From positions 62,001-126,000 of the forward strand of contig PKFB01000033.1 of assembly GCA_002919305.1 (NCBI GenBank): 64,000 bases of DNA. The letters are read 5' to 3'. Below are positions 23,669 through 32,701 of this stretch, piece by piece. The DNA is from Actinomycetales bacterium. Lineage in GTDB: Bacteria; Actinomycetota; Actinomycetes; Mycobacteriales; Micromonosporaceae. How positions within the stretch are numbered: position 1 is the stretch's first letter; every line of letters begins with the position of its first letter. The position numbers and the translations under genes are program-made. The notes under the pieces were generated by a model, which was not told where the DNA came from, did no database searches, and was given only the letters and a program-made list of their open reading frames with translations.

Positions 23669-24985
23669 TCAGACCACTGTGCAGTTAGCTCCGTTGAACT
23701 GGAACGCGGTCGGCTCGGACGTGTTGCCGGTGTGGGTCGCCTGGAAGCCGATGTCGACCGAGGCGCCCGGAGGAACCGAGGCGTTGTAGGAGACGTTACG
23801 GGCGGTGATGGCGCCGCTGGATGGTGAGTAGGTCGCGTTCCAGCCGGAGACGATGTTTTGTCCGCTGGGCAAGGTGAAGGTCAAGGCCCAGCCGTTGACC
23901 GGCGTGCTGCTGGTGTTGGTGATCGTAATGGCGGCGGTGAATCCGGTGTTCCAAGTGTTCATGGTGTAGCTGACCCGGCAGGAGTCGCTCCCCCCGGGAA
24001 GGCTGGGGGACGTGGGGGGAGACGAGGTGACGGGCGGCGAGGTGGTCGGCCCGCCGGTCGGACCTCCCGAGCCATCCAGACCGAAGAACCGGATCGCGTC
24101 AGCGGCCGAGACCGGCAGGTTGTGCGTGACCCCCTGCATGCTGATGGCCTCTACCTGTACCACCCCAGCGCTGTCGGCGTAACGGGTCCGGGTCCAGTTC
24201 GGCTGGGGGTAGTCCGTGGAGGTCGGGGTTTGGCTGACCCCCAGGACGTTGGTCCACTGCTTGATCGCTTCCTGGAAGTTGACGTAGCTGAGGATCTCGT
24301 CGTTGGTGCCGTGCCACAGCTGCATCCGGGGACGCGGGCCGTTGTAACCCGGGTAGGCCGCACGAACCAGGTCACCCCACTGCTGCGGGGTGCGGACGAT
24401 CCGGCCGTTGGCGCAGTCGCTGTTCCACTCACCCGAGGTGGTGGCGAAGCAACCGAACGGCACCCCTGCGAACGCCGCCCCGGCGCGGAAGACATCGGGG
24501 TAGGCACCCAGCAGGACGTTGGTCATCATCGCGCCGGAGGAGATGCCGGTGGCGAAGACACGGTTCGAGTCGGCGTTGTAGCGCTGCAGGACGTACCTGA
24601 CCATGGAGACGATGCCCAGGGAGTCGCTGCCGCCGTTGTGTTGCAGCGTCGCTGCTGAGGAGACGTCGAAGCAGCGGCTTGAGCGGGTCACCTCCGGATA
24701 GATCACGATGTAGCCGTACCGGTCGGCCAATGAGGCGAACTGCGTACCGGTGTACATGGCCTGGGCCGATCCGGTGCAGTAGTGCATGGCGACCACGACC
24801 GCAGGGGGCTGTGCGAGCCGGTCGGGGACGTACAAGAACATCCGCAGGTTGCTGGGGTTCTGGCCGAAGTTGGTCACCTCGGTCAACGTCGCGGCTGACG
24901 CCGGAGGAGAGAATGCTGTCAGGCCTGCGATGAGCAGGAGCCCAGCGGTGGCCAGAGCGGCCACCATCCTTGTCAGGAGCCGCAT
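23669..24985 (-). CDS. Secreted CE1-type (PHB-depolymerase-like) esterase with C-terminal CBM2
   Basis: 438 residues: a signal peptide (residues 1-31, ending PPASA), then an alpha/beta-hydrolase domain of the esterase family containing acetylxylan and feruloyl esterases. Visible parts are VVVAMHYCTGSAQAMYTGTQF, the nucleophile elbow TGISSGAMMT (G-x-S-x-G), LWHGTNDEILSY and a histidine in GVTHNLPV. A proline/serine/threonine-rich linker follows, and then a CBM2 (about residues 338-438) bounded by cysteines, with NTWNTGFTAAITITN and NGWALTFTLPSGQ. It should de-esterify plant cell-wall polysaccharide while bound to cellulose or xylan. The adjacent LacI regulator and the palindrome at 25031 suggest substrate-induced expression. 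Confidence 0.93.
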   Translation of the reverse strand: MRLLTRMVAALATAGLLLIAGLTAFSPPASAATLTEVTNFGQNPSNLRMFLYVPDRLAQPPAVVVAMHYCTGSAQAMYTGTQFASLADRYGYIVIYPEVTRSSRCFDVSSAATLQHNGGSDSLGIVSMVRYVLQRYNADSNRVFATGISSGAMMTNVLLGAYPDVFRAGAAFAGVPFGCFATTSGEWNSDCANGRIVRTPQQWGDLVRAAYPGYNGPRPRMQLWHGTNDEILSYVNFQEAIKQWTNVLGVSQTPTSTDYPQPNWTRTRYADSAGVVQVEAISMQGVTHNLPVSAADAIRFFGLDGSGGPTGGPTTSPPVTSSPPTSPSLPGGSDSCRVSYTMNTWNTGFTAAITITNTSSTPVNGWALTFTLPSGQNIVSGWNATYSPSSGAITARNVSYNASVPPGASVDIGFQATHTGNTSEPTAFQFNGANCTVV

Positions 24986-25030
24986 GATTTTCCCTCGTTT
25001 GTGGACAAACGGTTCCGCCCTGGCCCGGCT

Positions 25031-25040
25031 GAAACATTTC
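25031..25040. promoter_or_regulatory. GAAACATTTC palindrome upstream of the CE1 esterase
   Basis: GAAA-ca-TTTC is a short inverted repeat about 45 bases upstream of the esterase start and 160 bases past the end of the LacI-type gene at 25203-26237. LacI-type xylan regulators of Streptomyces bind GAAA..TTTC-type sites, so it is a candidate operator. It is short and could be chance. Confidence 0.35.
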
Positions 25041-25202
25041 TAATGATGGACCGATTTATTTCAAGCCGCAACGCTAGTGACCATGGTGCCCGCTTCGCGT
25101 ACCACCGGAAAGGCTCAGGGACGCCCATGCGTAGCCGCGAGCCGCTACCGGTTTGTCTGTCGAGGACAGTCCAGTGTGGGCAAGCGGAGCCGACGTCGTC
25201 GG

Positions 25203-26237
25203 TTAGTGGGAGCGGGGCGGGGCCGTGCTCTCTCGGACGATCAATGTGGTGGCCAGTTCGACGCGGTGATTCTCCAACGTTCCACCATTGGCCAACGTTA
25301 CGATCATGGAGGCGGCGGTGGCGCCCATCTGGACCAGCGGCTGCCGCACCGTCGTCATGGGTGGGCCGGACCACTGAGTGAAGGCCAAGTCGTCGAAACC
25401 GACCACGCTCAGGTCATCAGGGATGCGTAACCCCGCCCGGCGGGCCGCCTCGTAGACCCCCAGGGCTTGCAGATCGTTGGCTGTGAAGATCGCGGTCGGC
25501 GGGTCCGGCAGACTCAACAAGGCGGCGCCGTCGTGCAGGCCACCCTCTACATACAGTGTGCTGATCCGGACCAGCTCAGGGTCCACCGGTACGCCGGCGG
25601 CGTCCATGGCCGCGCGGTACCCGTCCAGACGGGCGCGGCAGCAGGGCCAGTTGGTGGGGCCGCTGATCATCGCGATGCGCCGGTGCCCCAGCTCAAGCAG
25701 ATGCCGGGTGGCGGCCAAGCCACCGCTCCAGTTGGTGGCGCCCACCGATGGGGTCTGGTGGAGCGGCTCCCCTGTGGGGTCGAGCACCACCAAGGGGATC
25801 GACCGGGTCGCCAATTGCGACTGCTGAGCCACCGTCAGCTCGGAGAAGACCGCGATCACTCCCGCCGGACGCCGGCTGAGCACCTGCTCGGTCCACGCAC
25901 GTCCGGGGGTGAGGCGGCCTTGCATCTCGGTCAGCACGACGGCTAATCCGTGCTCCCGGGCGACCTGCTCCACACCGCGGATGATCTCAAGCGCCCATAA
26001 GCTTTCCAGAGCGTGGAAGACCAATTCCAGGACGGGCATCTGCGCGGCTTCCGGGCGACGGTACCCGTACTCCTGCAGGACCGCCTCGACCCGCCGTCGG
26101 GTCCCTAACGACACCCCTGCTTGGCCATTGAGGACCCGGGAGACCGTCGGCGCCGACACCCCGGCTAGCCGGGCGATGGTCGCGACGGTCATTTCCCGGC
26201 GTCGACGTCCCTTACCCGTCTGTCTGCTAACCGTCAC
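25203..26237 (-). CDS. LacI-family transcriptional regulator next to the CBM2 esterase
   Basis: 344 residues from GTG 26237 (ATG 26192 is also possible). The helix-turn-helix reads TVATIARLAGVSAPTVSRVLNG, followed by the hinge helix and a periplasmic-binding-protein fold (GVIAVFSELT, PLVVLDPTG, PPTAIFTANDLQALGVYEAARRAG, LSVVGFDDLAFTQW and the closing TTLIVRESTAP). The sequence resembles xylan/xyloside regulators of actinobacteria. It lies upstream on the same strand as the CE1 esterase, the likely target; the inducer would be a xylo- or cello-oligosaccharide. This is inferred from context only. Confidence 0.88.
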   Translation of the reverse strand: MTVSRQTGKGRRRREMTVATIARLAGVSAPTVSRVLNGQAGVSLGTRRRVEAVLQEYGYRRPEAAQMPVLELVFHALESLWALEIIRGVEQVAREHGLAVVLTEMQGRLTPGRAWTEQVLSRRPAGVIAVFSELTVAQQSQLATRSIPLVVLDPTGEPLHQTPSVGATNWSGGLAATRHLLELGHRRIAMISGPTNWPCCRARLDGYRAAMDAAGVPVDPELVRISTLYVEGGLHDGAALLSLPDPPTAIFTANDLQALGVYEAARRAGLRIPDDLSVVGFDDLAFTQWSGPPMTTVRQPLVQMGATAASMIVTLANGGTLENHRVELATTLIVRESTAPPRSH

Positions 26238-26314
26238 CGCCGCAGTCTATGCTCCGGCACCGGTGAACGGGACCGGCGATTGCGGCATCGGCGATGAAGA
26301 TCACCGATTGGGGA

Positions 26315-27550
26315 TCACCGACTCAAGCGGGAACGGACCTGCTCGACATCGGAGTGTCCTAAGTGCTCCAGGATGGCCAGTGCCCGCCGCCAGGCGTGTT
26401 GTGCGGCTTGATGCCTCCCGTCGGCATATCGGACATCGCCGAGGTGGATCAGCGTCTCAGCCTCGCAGTACCGGTCCTTAAGCCGCTGGTAGATGGCCAG
26501 GGCCTGTTCGTAACAGGCGATGGCGCGCGAGTAGTGACCCAGGTGATAGCGGGCGTAGCCAACGCTGTCCCAGGCACGAGCCTCGCCGCTCAGGTCGCCC
26601 AGTTCCCGGAACAGGTCCAGCGCCCGTCGACAGGGATCGATCCCCTCCTCGGCCCGTCCCAGGTGGATAAGGTCCCAGCCCACCGCGTTGAGGGCGGTGG
26701 CCTGCCCGATTTTCACGCCGTGGGTTTCGAACAACTCCAGCGCCTGCTGATCGTGGACGAGCGCCTCCGGGTAGCGGCGCTGACAGTCGTAGAGCCACCC
26801 CAGGTGCAGGTGGACACGGGCCTGCCCGAGACCGTCCCCCAGCGTGTCAAACAGGTCAAGGGCGGTGTGCAGGTGGGTGTACGCCTCATCATGGCGGCCC
26901 AGTTGCGTCAGGGAGAGGGCGGTCTCCAGGTGGAGCCGGGCCTGGCCGGTGCGGTCGCCCGCGCGTTGCGCGGCCCGCAGCGCCACCGTCTGGCACGCCA
27001 GAAACTCATTCCACCGCCCCTGGCGGTTGAGGAAGGTGGCCAGGATCGTCGTCAACTGCCAGGCGTGAGTGTCCAGGCCCGCTTCAAACGCCCGGGTGAC
27101 GGCGGTGAGGAGCACGGGCAGTTCGGCGGTGAACCAGGTCAGGGCGCGGCGCTGATCAGCGAATTCCCCGACGATGACGGCGGACGCCGGGGGAGGGAGC
27201 GTCAGGCGCTCATAGTGTCTTTGTAACAGCAACCCTTCGGCGCGGTGCGCGGTGTACAGGTAGTGGTCGAGCAGGCGGCGCAGCGCCGCCCGCCGTTCCG
27301 GCTCGGGAACGCCCTCGGTCAACACCTGAACGGAGTCGGGCAGCGGCTCGCGTACCAGGTACCTGTCATGGGCCCGCGTGATGACCAGTTGGGCCTGAAC
27401 CAGTTCGTGCAGCGGTGCCCGCACCTGTTGCCGTGGGCGGCCGACCAGGCTCGCGATGGCCGGAGGCGTTAACTCCATCCCCGGGTACGCCCCCCACAGG
27501 GACAACAGCTGGAGCGCGTCGGCGCTGAGGCGGTGGACAGAGTCAGTCAT
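26315..27550 (-). CDS. TPR protein equivalent to the C-terminal half of AfsR-type regulators
   Basis: 411 residues from ATG 27550. The start (HRLSADALQLLSLWGAYPG...LTPPAIASLVG) is the winged-helix region that in AfsR/NB-ARC regulators follows the ATPase domain. ERRAALRRLLDHYLYTAH is the usual linker, then about six TPR units follow (GDRTGQARLHLETALSLTQLG, and so on). No NB-ARC P-loop or BTAD domain precedes it, and no ribosome-binding site is visible at 27550; the frame extends upstream to 27751 through unrelated sequence. It may be a 5'-truncated regulator or a stand-alone TPR adaptor. A BTAD regulator lacking its C-terminal part lies 2 kb away on the other strand. Confidence 0.72.
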   Translation of the reverse strand: MTDSVHRLSADALQLLSLWGAYPGMELTPPAIASLVGRPRQQVRAPLHELVQAQLVITRAHDRYLVREPLPDSVQVLTEGVPEPERRAALRRLLDHYLYTAHRAEGLLLQRHYERLTLPPPASAVIVGEFADQRRALTWFTAELPVLLTAVTRAFEAGLDTHAWQLTTILATFLNRQGRWNEFLACQTVALRAAQRAGDRTGQARLHLETALSLTQLGRHDEAYTHLHTALDLFDTLGDGLGQARVHLHLGWLYDCQRRYPEALVHDQQALELFETHGVKIGQATALNAVGWDLIHLGRAEEGIDPCRRALDLFRELGDLSGEARAWDSVGYARYHLGHYSRAIACYEQALAIYQRLKDRYCEAETLIHLGDVRYADGRHQAAQHAWRRALAILEHLGHSDVEQVRSRLSR

Positions 27551-28029
27551 CACAACGGTACGCGCGTTTGCGACACGACGATCGAAACATAAAAGGTGGA
27601 CGGCCGTGGCGGGACGCCGCTCCATGCAGCTATCAGCGATCTCAGCGCGTTCACCGCGGCGACTCCTCTGGGTGACGGCAGGCGTACTTTCGTATCGGAT
27701 GCGACCGAGTGTCGCATTCTCGCGGCGAGGCGTTGAAACCGGTAGCGCCACAGGCCAGTCCGCGGTACGACCAGGCCGGGCGGGGATCCGGCCTGATCCA
27801 CAGACTCAGACGGCAGGCTCAGACGTCACAAGGCGCGACGCCATGCCTCGGACCTTGCGTACCCCCGCGTGACACCAGAACTGAGACCCAGAACCGGAGC
27901 CACGAAGCCCACCCCTCCGACAGCGGGCGCGACGGCGCAGCGTGCGGCGACGGTGCGGTGTGAGAAGCATGGTGAGAAATACGGGGCTCCTGGCAGCGCC
28001 GGACGGGTAGGAACCGGTCGAGTAGTGGG
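27551..28029. other. 479-base intergenic region without a recognisable gene
   Basis: I find no remnant of an NB-ARC domain, no RNA gene and no strong hairpin here. Frames on both strands look like chance translations. Confidence 0.5.
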
Positions 28030-28950
28030 TCAATTCGGGCGGCGGCGGGGGACCGGCACCCGCAGCAGGTCAGTGGCCACCACCAGATCGCCGTCGAACT
28101 CCTCGGCCGCTTCGGCCCGGTGCCCTTCCAGATCGGCGTACCGCTGGGAGAAGTGAGTCAGCACCAGCGTGCGCACCCCACACTCGGCGGCCACCCGTGC
28201 GGCCTGCCGGGCGGTCAGATGACCGTACCGGCGGGCCAGATCCGCCTCAGCATCCCGGAACGTCGCCTCGATCACCAGCAGATCCGCGCCGTCGGCCAGC
28301 GCGTACACCGCGTCGCACAGCCGGGTGTCCATGATGAACGCCACCCGCTGGCCACGTCGCGGCACGCTCACCTCAGACAGGCGGACGACCCGGCCGTCGA
28401 TAGTGATCGCGCCGTTGCGCTGCAGCTGCCTAATCAGCGGTCCGGTGATGCCCGCGGCGGCGAGCCGATCAGGGAGCATGCGGCGCCCGTCGGGCTCCAC
28501 CAGCCGGTACCCGTAGGAAGGCACGCTGTGCTCGAGGCGCCGCGCCTGAAGCACCCCAAATGGTCCGTCACACACCGGGCCGTCGTCCTTGATCGGCACT
28601 TCGCGTAGCTCGAGGGTGTCATGGAACGCGCAGGCGTACCGCAGCCGGGCGAAGTATTCTCGCCCCGAGGCCGGGTAGGCGGCGTGCACCCGGTGAGCGA
28701 CCTTGTCCAGCGCCATCCGTTGCACGATGCCCGGTACCCCCAGGCAGTGATCGCCGTGAAAGTGGGTGACACAGATATGGGTGATCTCTGAGGAGGGCAC
28801 CCCGGCCAACAGCAACTGTCGCTGTGTCCCCTCCCCGGGGTCGAACAGGAAACCGGCGCCGTCCCACCGCAGCAGGTAGCCGTTGTGGGCACGGTGCCGG
28901 GTCGGGACCTGGCTGGCGGTTCCCAGAACGACGAGTTCCCGTACCGACAT
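28030..28950 (-). CDS. rnz: Ribonuclease Z (tRNA 3' processing endonuclease)
   Basis: 306 residues from ATG 28950 ([17 protein letters not shown]), which matches the family N-terminus; upstream in-frame starts add unrelated sequence. The metallo-beta-lactamase signature [13 protein letters not shown] (HxHxDH) is present, then the RNase Z-type C-terminal metal ligands in [29 protein letters not shown] and LTHFSQRY. It cuts tRNA precursors after the discriminator base. It is followed on the same strand direction by nothing obviously related, and a secreted-protein gene lies just upstream. Confidence 0.93.
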   Translation of the reverse strand: MSVRELVVLGTASQVPTRHRAHNGYLLRWDGAGFLFDPGEGTQRQLLLAGVPSSEITHICVTHFHGDHCLGVPGIVQRMALDKVAHRVHAAYPASGREYFARLRYACAFHDTLELREVPIKDDGPVCDGPFGVLQARRLEHSVPSYGYRLVEPDGRRMLPDRLAAAGITGPLIRQLQRNGAITIDGRVVRLSEVSVPRRGQRVAFIMDTRLCDAVYALADGADLLVIEATFRDAEADLARRYGHLTARQAARVAAECGVRTLVLTHFSQRYADLEGHRAEAAEEFDGDLVVATDLLRVPVPRRRPN

Positions 28951-29091
28951 GCCCAGATCATTCAGCATCCCCGGGGAGGAAGCGACGGTGGGCCGCCGGC
29001 GAGGGATAGGCCAGGGGACATCGACACAGGCACCGGGCGGACCGAGGCCCGCCCGGTGAGGGGAAAGGGGTGTGGACTGGGGCACAGCCCA

Positions 29092-29505
29092 TCAGGTCGC
29101 TGGTTGTGCCTTGGGAGCTGCCTGCGCCATAGACCCGGAGCAAGGTACGAAGCTTCCGTAGTCGTTCAGGTAGGCGTCGCTGACCCATCCACGTACCCCT
29201 GTGGTGGCGTTACGCACGTGGGTCCACGTGCTCATGGTGCCGTTAGGGCCGGTGACTGTGCTGCCTGAGGTGTAGCAGTCGTATTCCAGAACATGTGAGG
29301 GGTAGGCCAGGCCGTTCGCTGTGCAGCTGGTGTGCGGGTAAGCGCGGATCCTGACGCCGCTAGCCAGAACGCGTCCGGTGTCACTGTCCCGGTTGCTCCA
29401 GGAGTGGCCGGAGCAGTGGGCGTAGGCCGGTGAGGCAAAGCCCACGATCGTGGTGGCTAGGGCGATGATGAGGGCGCCGACTGACGCGATGACTTTGGAC
29501 CGCAT
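29092..29505 (-). CDS. Secreted SH3-like domain small protein
   Basis: 137 residues from ATG 29505, with GGAGGAG just upstream. The first 29 residues are a signal peptide (MRSKVIASVGALIIALATTI... ending SPAYA). The mature part starts HCSGHSW and contains GVRIRAYPHTSC, YDCYTSGSTV and WTHVRNATTGVRGWVSDAYLND, which resembles bacterial SH3-like domains (a 'vrGWv...l' ending) common in secreted actinobacterial proteins. Four cysteines may form two disulfides. The role is unknown; cell-wall binding is a guess. Confidence 0.8.
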   Translation of the reverse strand: MRSKVIASVGALIIALATTIVGFASPAYAHCSGHSWSNRDSDTGRVLASGVRIRAYPHTSCTANGLAYPSHVLEYDCYTSGSTVTGPNGTMSTWTHVRNATTGVRGWVSDAYLNDYGSFVPCSGSMAQAAPKAQPAT

Positions 29506-29623
29506 GAGGACTCCTCCCGTCCGTTGAGCCCGATCCAGGTCCTCCCCCCGCTTCGTGCCGTGACCGCCGGCAACCATGAGGGCCTGGATAACGCTCAATG
29601 ACCTCGACGGTGACGGTCACATC

Positions 29624-29656
29624 GGTCGCTGACATCTGACTGACGGATCGCTGACG
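29624..29656. promoter_or_regulatory. 22-base-spaced direct repeat upstream of the SARP-type regulator
   Basis: TCGCTGAC occurs at 29626-29633 and again at 29648-29655, exactly 22 bases apart, in the larger context GGTCGCTGACA and GATCGCTGACG. SARP regulators bind direct repeats spaced by about 11 or 22 bases. The repeat lies about 45 bases before the gene at 29699, so autoregulation is possible. Confidence 0.4.
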
Positions 29657-29698
29657 CGAGCCTGTACGTGGGCGTTCGGTGCGGTTAGCCATGAATGC

Positions 29699-30706
29699 GT
29701 GGATACATGGGGAAACGTGCCCGACCCGCGGTCGGGTGAGGACGCAGGGATCCTGGTCCGCATACTTGGCCCGCTCGAAATCCGCGCGGGTGGACGGTTC
29801 ATTGAAATCCCAGGACGGGGCCAGCGGATCTTGTTGGCGCTCTTGGCGCTCAACGCTGGCCGGATGGTGTCGGTCGACTCGCTGATCGACGCCGTGTGGG
29901 ATAGTCGTCCACCCACCCGCCCCAGAACAGCGTTGCATGCGTACATATACCGGCTGCGGCGCTTTTTGCGCTCCTGCGGTGTGGCGGCCCGGGTGGAAGC
30001 GCGGTACGAGGGGTACACGCTCATCATTCCGCCCGGCGCTACGGATTGCGATGAGTGGAACCGGCTGGTTGCGGCGGGGCGGACGGCGGCATGGGAAGGC
30101 CGGTGGCGGGAGGAGGTCACCTATCTGCGTACGGCGCTCGCGCTGTGGCGCGGGTCCGCCCTGACCGGTGTCGACACCGAGGCGGTCCAGATCGAGGCGC
30201 GTCGGCTGGAGGCGGCGCGCGACCAGGTGCTGGAGCGATGTTTGACAACTGAGTTGGCGTTGGGGCGGTACGCCGAGGTCGTTCCGGAGCTGGAGGCGCT
30301 GGTGGCCAGCCACCCCTACCACGAGGGGTGGTGCGCCAAGCTCATGATCGCGTTGTACGGCTGTGGGCGACAGGCCGAAGCGCTGGCCGTGTACGCCCGG
30401 GCCCGGGATCAGTTGGTTGAGCAGTTGGGGGTGGAGCCAGGAAACGAGCTGCGGAGACTGCAGTGGGAGATCCTGGCTGCCCACCCCCCAGAAAGCCTGT
30501 GTCGCAGGCTGTACGCCCACCCAGCGGCGCGGCCGCATGGGCGTGAGTCACGGCGACCGGAGCAGGCCTTCGTGTCGGACGATCCAGCCGTCCCGAGGGA
30601 ATCCCGGCGTGGTACGCCCCTGCGCGGCGTCCGCGTCCGAGCCCGCAGCCATGAGAGCGACCGCCGCCAGCAGCCCCCCATTACCCGGCAGGTAGATCGG
30701 CAGTGA
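29699..30706 (+). CDS. SARP/BTAD-type transcriptional regulator
   Basis: 335 residues from GTG 29699 (GTG 29717 is possible). The N-terminal winged helix (VRILGPLEIRAGGRFIEIPG, RILLALLALNAGRMVSVDSLIDAVWDSRPP, LHAYIYRLRRFL) is the OmpR-like DNA-binding domain. The next about 150 residues are the bacterial transcriptional activation domain (EWNRLVAAGRTAAWEGRWREEV, then YHEGWCAKLMIALYGCGRQAEALAVYARARDQLVEQLGVEPGNEL). After residue 265 the sequence is arginine-rich tail that overlaps the 3' end of the opposite-strand glycosidase by 159 bases and does not look like a domain. No NB-ARC or TPR follows, unlike full AfsR. Confidence 0.85.
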   Translation: MDTWGNVPDPRSGEDAGILVRILGPLEIRAGGRFIEIPGRGQRILLALLALNAGRMVSVDSLIDAVWDSRPPTRPRTALHAYIYRLRRFLRSCGVAARVEARYEGYTLIIPPGATDCDEWNRLVAAGRTAAWEGRWREEVTYLRTALALWRGSALTGVDTEAVQIEARRLEAARDQVLERCLTTELALGRYAEVVPELEALVASHPYHEGWCAKLMIALYGCGRQAEALAVYARARDQLVEQLGVEPGNELRRLQWEILAAHPPESLCRRLYAHPAARPHGRESRRPEQAFVSDDPAVPRESRRGTPLRGVRVRARSHESDRRQQPPITRQVDRQ

Positions 30707-32701
30707 ATCGGTCTGTCGATTGTGGCCGTTGGGGAGGTAGCCGTTTTTAGAGGTGGGCAGTAGCAGGGCCTCGAGCGCGGCGTCAGGATCCCCCAATCGG
30801 GTCGCGGTCATCGCGATGGCGGGGTAGTCCCAGCCCCAGGTGCTGTCCCAGTCCCAGACCGACATCACATGATGCAGGGTCGCCCGCATGATCCGAGGGT
30901 CGATCACGTCCGTTGGAGGGACGACACCCCAGGCGTACAGCAGCGACGGGTGGTCGTCCGTCACGGTGTAGGGGGCGACGTCGATGGCGGTGTACACGCC
31001 GTCGCGGACGTGCGGGCGTACCAGGCCGGAGGCCACCGCGGTCCACAGTGGCTCCTCGTCGAGCCCGAGCAGCCGACGCCACCGCTGCGCGGTGCGTAAC
31101 CCCCACGCCCAGTACGCCAACTCAAAGGTCGGGTTGGTCAGCTCCGCACGCAGCGCGGCGTAAGACTCCTGGGCAGGGACCAGAGGCGGACCCAGCTGGT
31201 ACCCGCGGGGGGTCGATACCGCGAAGTCAGCCATGAAGGCCGCGGACTCCAAGACGATGTCCGCGTAGCGGTGCAGGGTCTGTTCTGAGCCGGTGGCCCG
31301 GCGGATCAACTCGGCCAGGAAGATCGGGTGAGGTTGCTGCCAGATCAGGAAGGGCCCGATAGGGCTTGGGCTTTCCCGCCCGTCTGGGCCGACCTGTTTA
31401 GGCCAGCGAGCACCGGCGTACCCCTGGAACCGGGCGATGCGTCGGGCCTCGGGCAGGATCGAGGTGTACCAGTCCAGGCTCCGTTCCAGCAGCTGGGGCC
31501 TGCCCCACAGTGGGAAGTGGGCGCCGTGCCACCAGTGCATCTCAAGGTGAAAGCGGCCCCGCCAACTGTTGACCATCAGGCCGGTCTCCTGGGGAGGCAG
31601 TGATCCGGCGCAGTGGATCGCCGTCAGGTACTGAGACAGCACCGTACGGCGCTCCAACTCCACGGCACGCTCATCCCGGCTCTCTACGAGTTCGACGGCG
31701 CCCCCGTGGCTCCAGAAGTCCGCCCAGTGCTGTCGGGAGGCGGCCGCCACCTGGGTCACGCCGACAGGGGTAAGCAAAGTGGACGGAGCTGACCGCGCCG
31801 GGCCCGGACAGAAACCGATTACCAGATCCAGGATGGGTTGGTGGGAGCGGATCAGAAATACATGCTGGTCGATCTGAGTGACCCAGGCGGCGGGGGAGGC
31901 GTCGATGATGACGGTGTAGACGGTCGCGTCGAGCACCCGCTCAATCACACAGCCCCGGTCCGAGGGGTACGCGGTAGATGAGTGCGCATCAGGCCGGGAC
32001 CAGTCGGCCGCGTTGCTCCAGGACTCCGAGCCGTAGGGAAACGCGATCCGAACTCCCAGCTCGGCCGAGGTGAGCAGGTCGGATGCGATCCGTACCGCGA
32101 GCAGATCCAGGGTGGGATGGCAGCTGGTGGTCAGGTGCACCGGCGTACCCGACAGGTGGAACCGGGAGTCGATGATCCCGGTCCACAGATCCAGACGTTG
32201 CCGCACCTGGCTGATCTCGGTCAGCGCGGGCGGGGTGGGACCTCGCCCCGACTCCGTCGGAGCGAGGACCAGACCGATTCTGCCCAGGTCGAGCCGATGC
32301 GGATTGCAGCGCAGCCAGGATTCGGCTCGGGAACCGGGGGACTCCGTGGTCCCGGACAGATTACCGGTCATGTCGACATAGGGGACCGGTCCTCGAGGGG
32401 TCTGGTAGAGGCGGCGGGTGTCAGTGAGATCAAACCCCTCGCCGCCAGGCATGCTGTGCCAGCCCCACTGCGACTGCGTACCCAGCAGGGTGCCTGGCTC
32501 GCCGCTGTCCCGAGCAGCGACCGGATAGAGCGCGGGGAAAGTCTGCAGACCGGTGAAGTCCACCGTGCAGCAGAACTCTCCGTTGCCCACCGACAGGGGG
32601 GACGCCGCCTCCACACCGGTCACCTCGACCGTGTGGCGTCTGACGAGCGCCCGACGATCGATCGTCGTCCCCCCTGTCGGATCGGTCACCATCGTGATCA
32701 C
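30548..32701 (-). CDS. Six-hairpin (alpha/alpha)6 glycosidase of the sugar locus
   Basis: 717 residues. The centre reads NSWRGRFHLEMHWWHGAHFPLWGRPQLLERSLDWY, then GYAGARWPKQVGPDGRESPSPIGPFLIWQQPHPI and DWDSTWGWDYPAIAMTATRLG, the aromatic-rich pattern of six-hairpin glycosidases related to GH65/GH95-type enzymes. I cannot place it in one CAZy family. No signal peptide is seen, so it acts inside the cell on an imported glycan. Its ATG overlaps the stop of the solute-binding protein gene (ATGA), making it the last gene of a binding protein-permease operon. The substrate is unknown. Confidence 0.75.
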   Translation of the reverse strand: MITMVTDPTGGTTIDRRALVRRHTVEVTGVEAASPLSVGNGEFCCTVDFTGLQTFPALYPVAARDSGEPGTLLGTQSQWGWHSMPGGEGFDLTDTRRLYQTPRGPVPYVDMTGNLSGTTESPGSRAESWLRCNPHRLDLGRIGLVLAPTESGRGPTPPALTEISQVRQRLDLWTGIIDSRFHLSGTPVHLTTSCHPTLDLLAVRIASDLLTSAELGVRIAFPYGSESWSNAADWSRPDAHSSTAYPSDRGCVIERVLDATVYTVIIDASPAAWVTQIDQHVFLIRSHQPILDLVIGFCPGPARSAPSTLLTPVGVTQVAAASRQHWADFWSHGGAVELVESRDERAVELERRTVLSQYLTAIHCAGSLPPQETGLMVNSWRGRFHLEMHWWHGAHFPLWGRPQLLERSLDWYTSILPEARRIARFQGYAGARWPKQVGPDGRESPSPIGPFLIWQQPHPIFLAELIRRATGSEQTLHRYADIVLESAAFMADFAVSTPRGYQLGPPLVPAQESYAALRAELTNPTFELAYWAWGLRTAQRWRRLLGLDEEPLWTAVASGLVRPHVRDGVYTAIDVAPYTVTDDHPSLLYAWGVVPPTDVIDPRIMRATLHHVMSVWDWDSTWGWDYPAIAMTATRLGDPDAALEALLLPTSKNGYLPNGHNRQTDSLPIYLPGNGGLLAAVALMAAGSDADAAQGRTTPGFPRDGWIVRHEGLLRSP

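Noticed and set aside
29381-30538. 385-residue minus-strand frame opposite the SARP gene
   Set aside because: The plus-strand product has clear winged-helix and BTAD domains; the antisense product has none.
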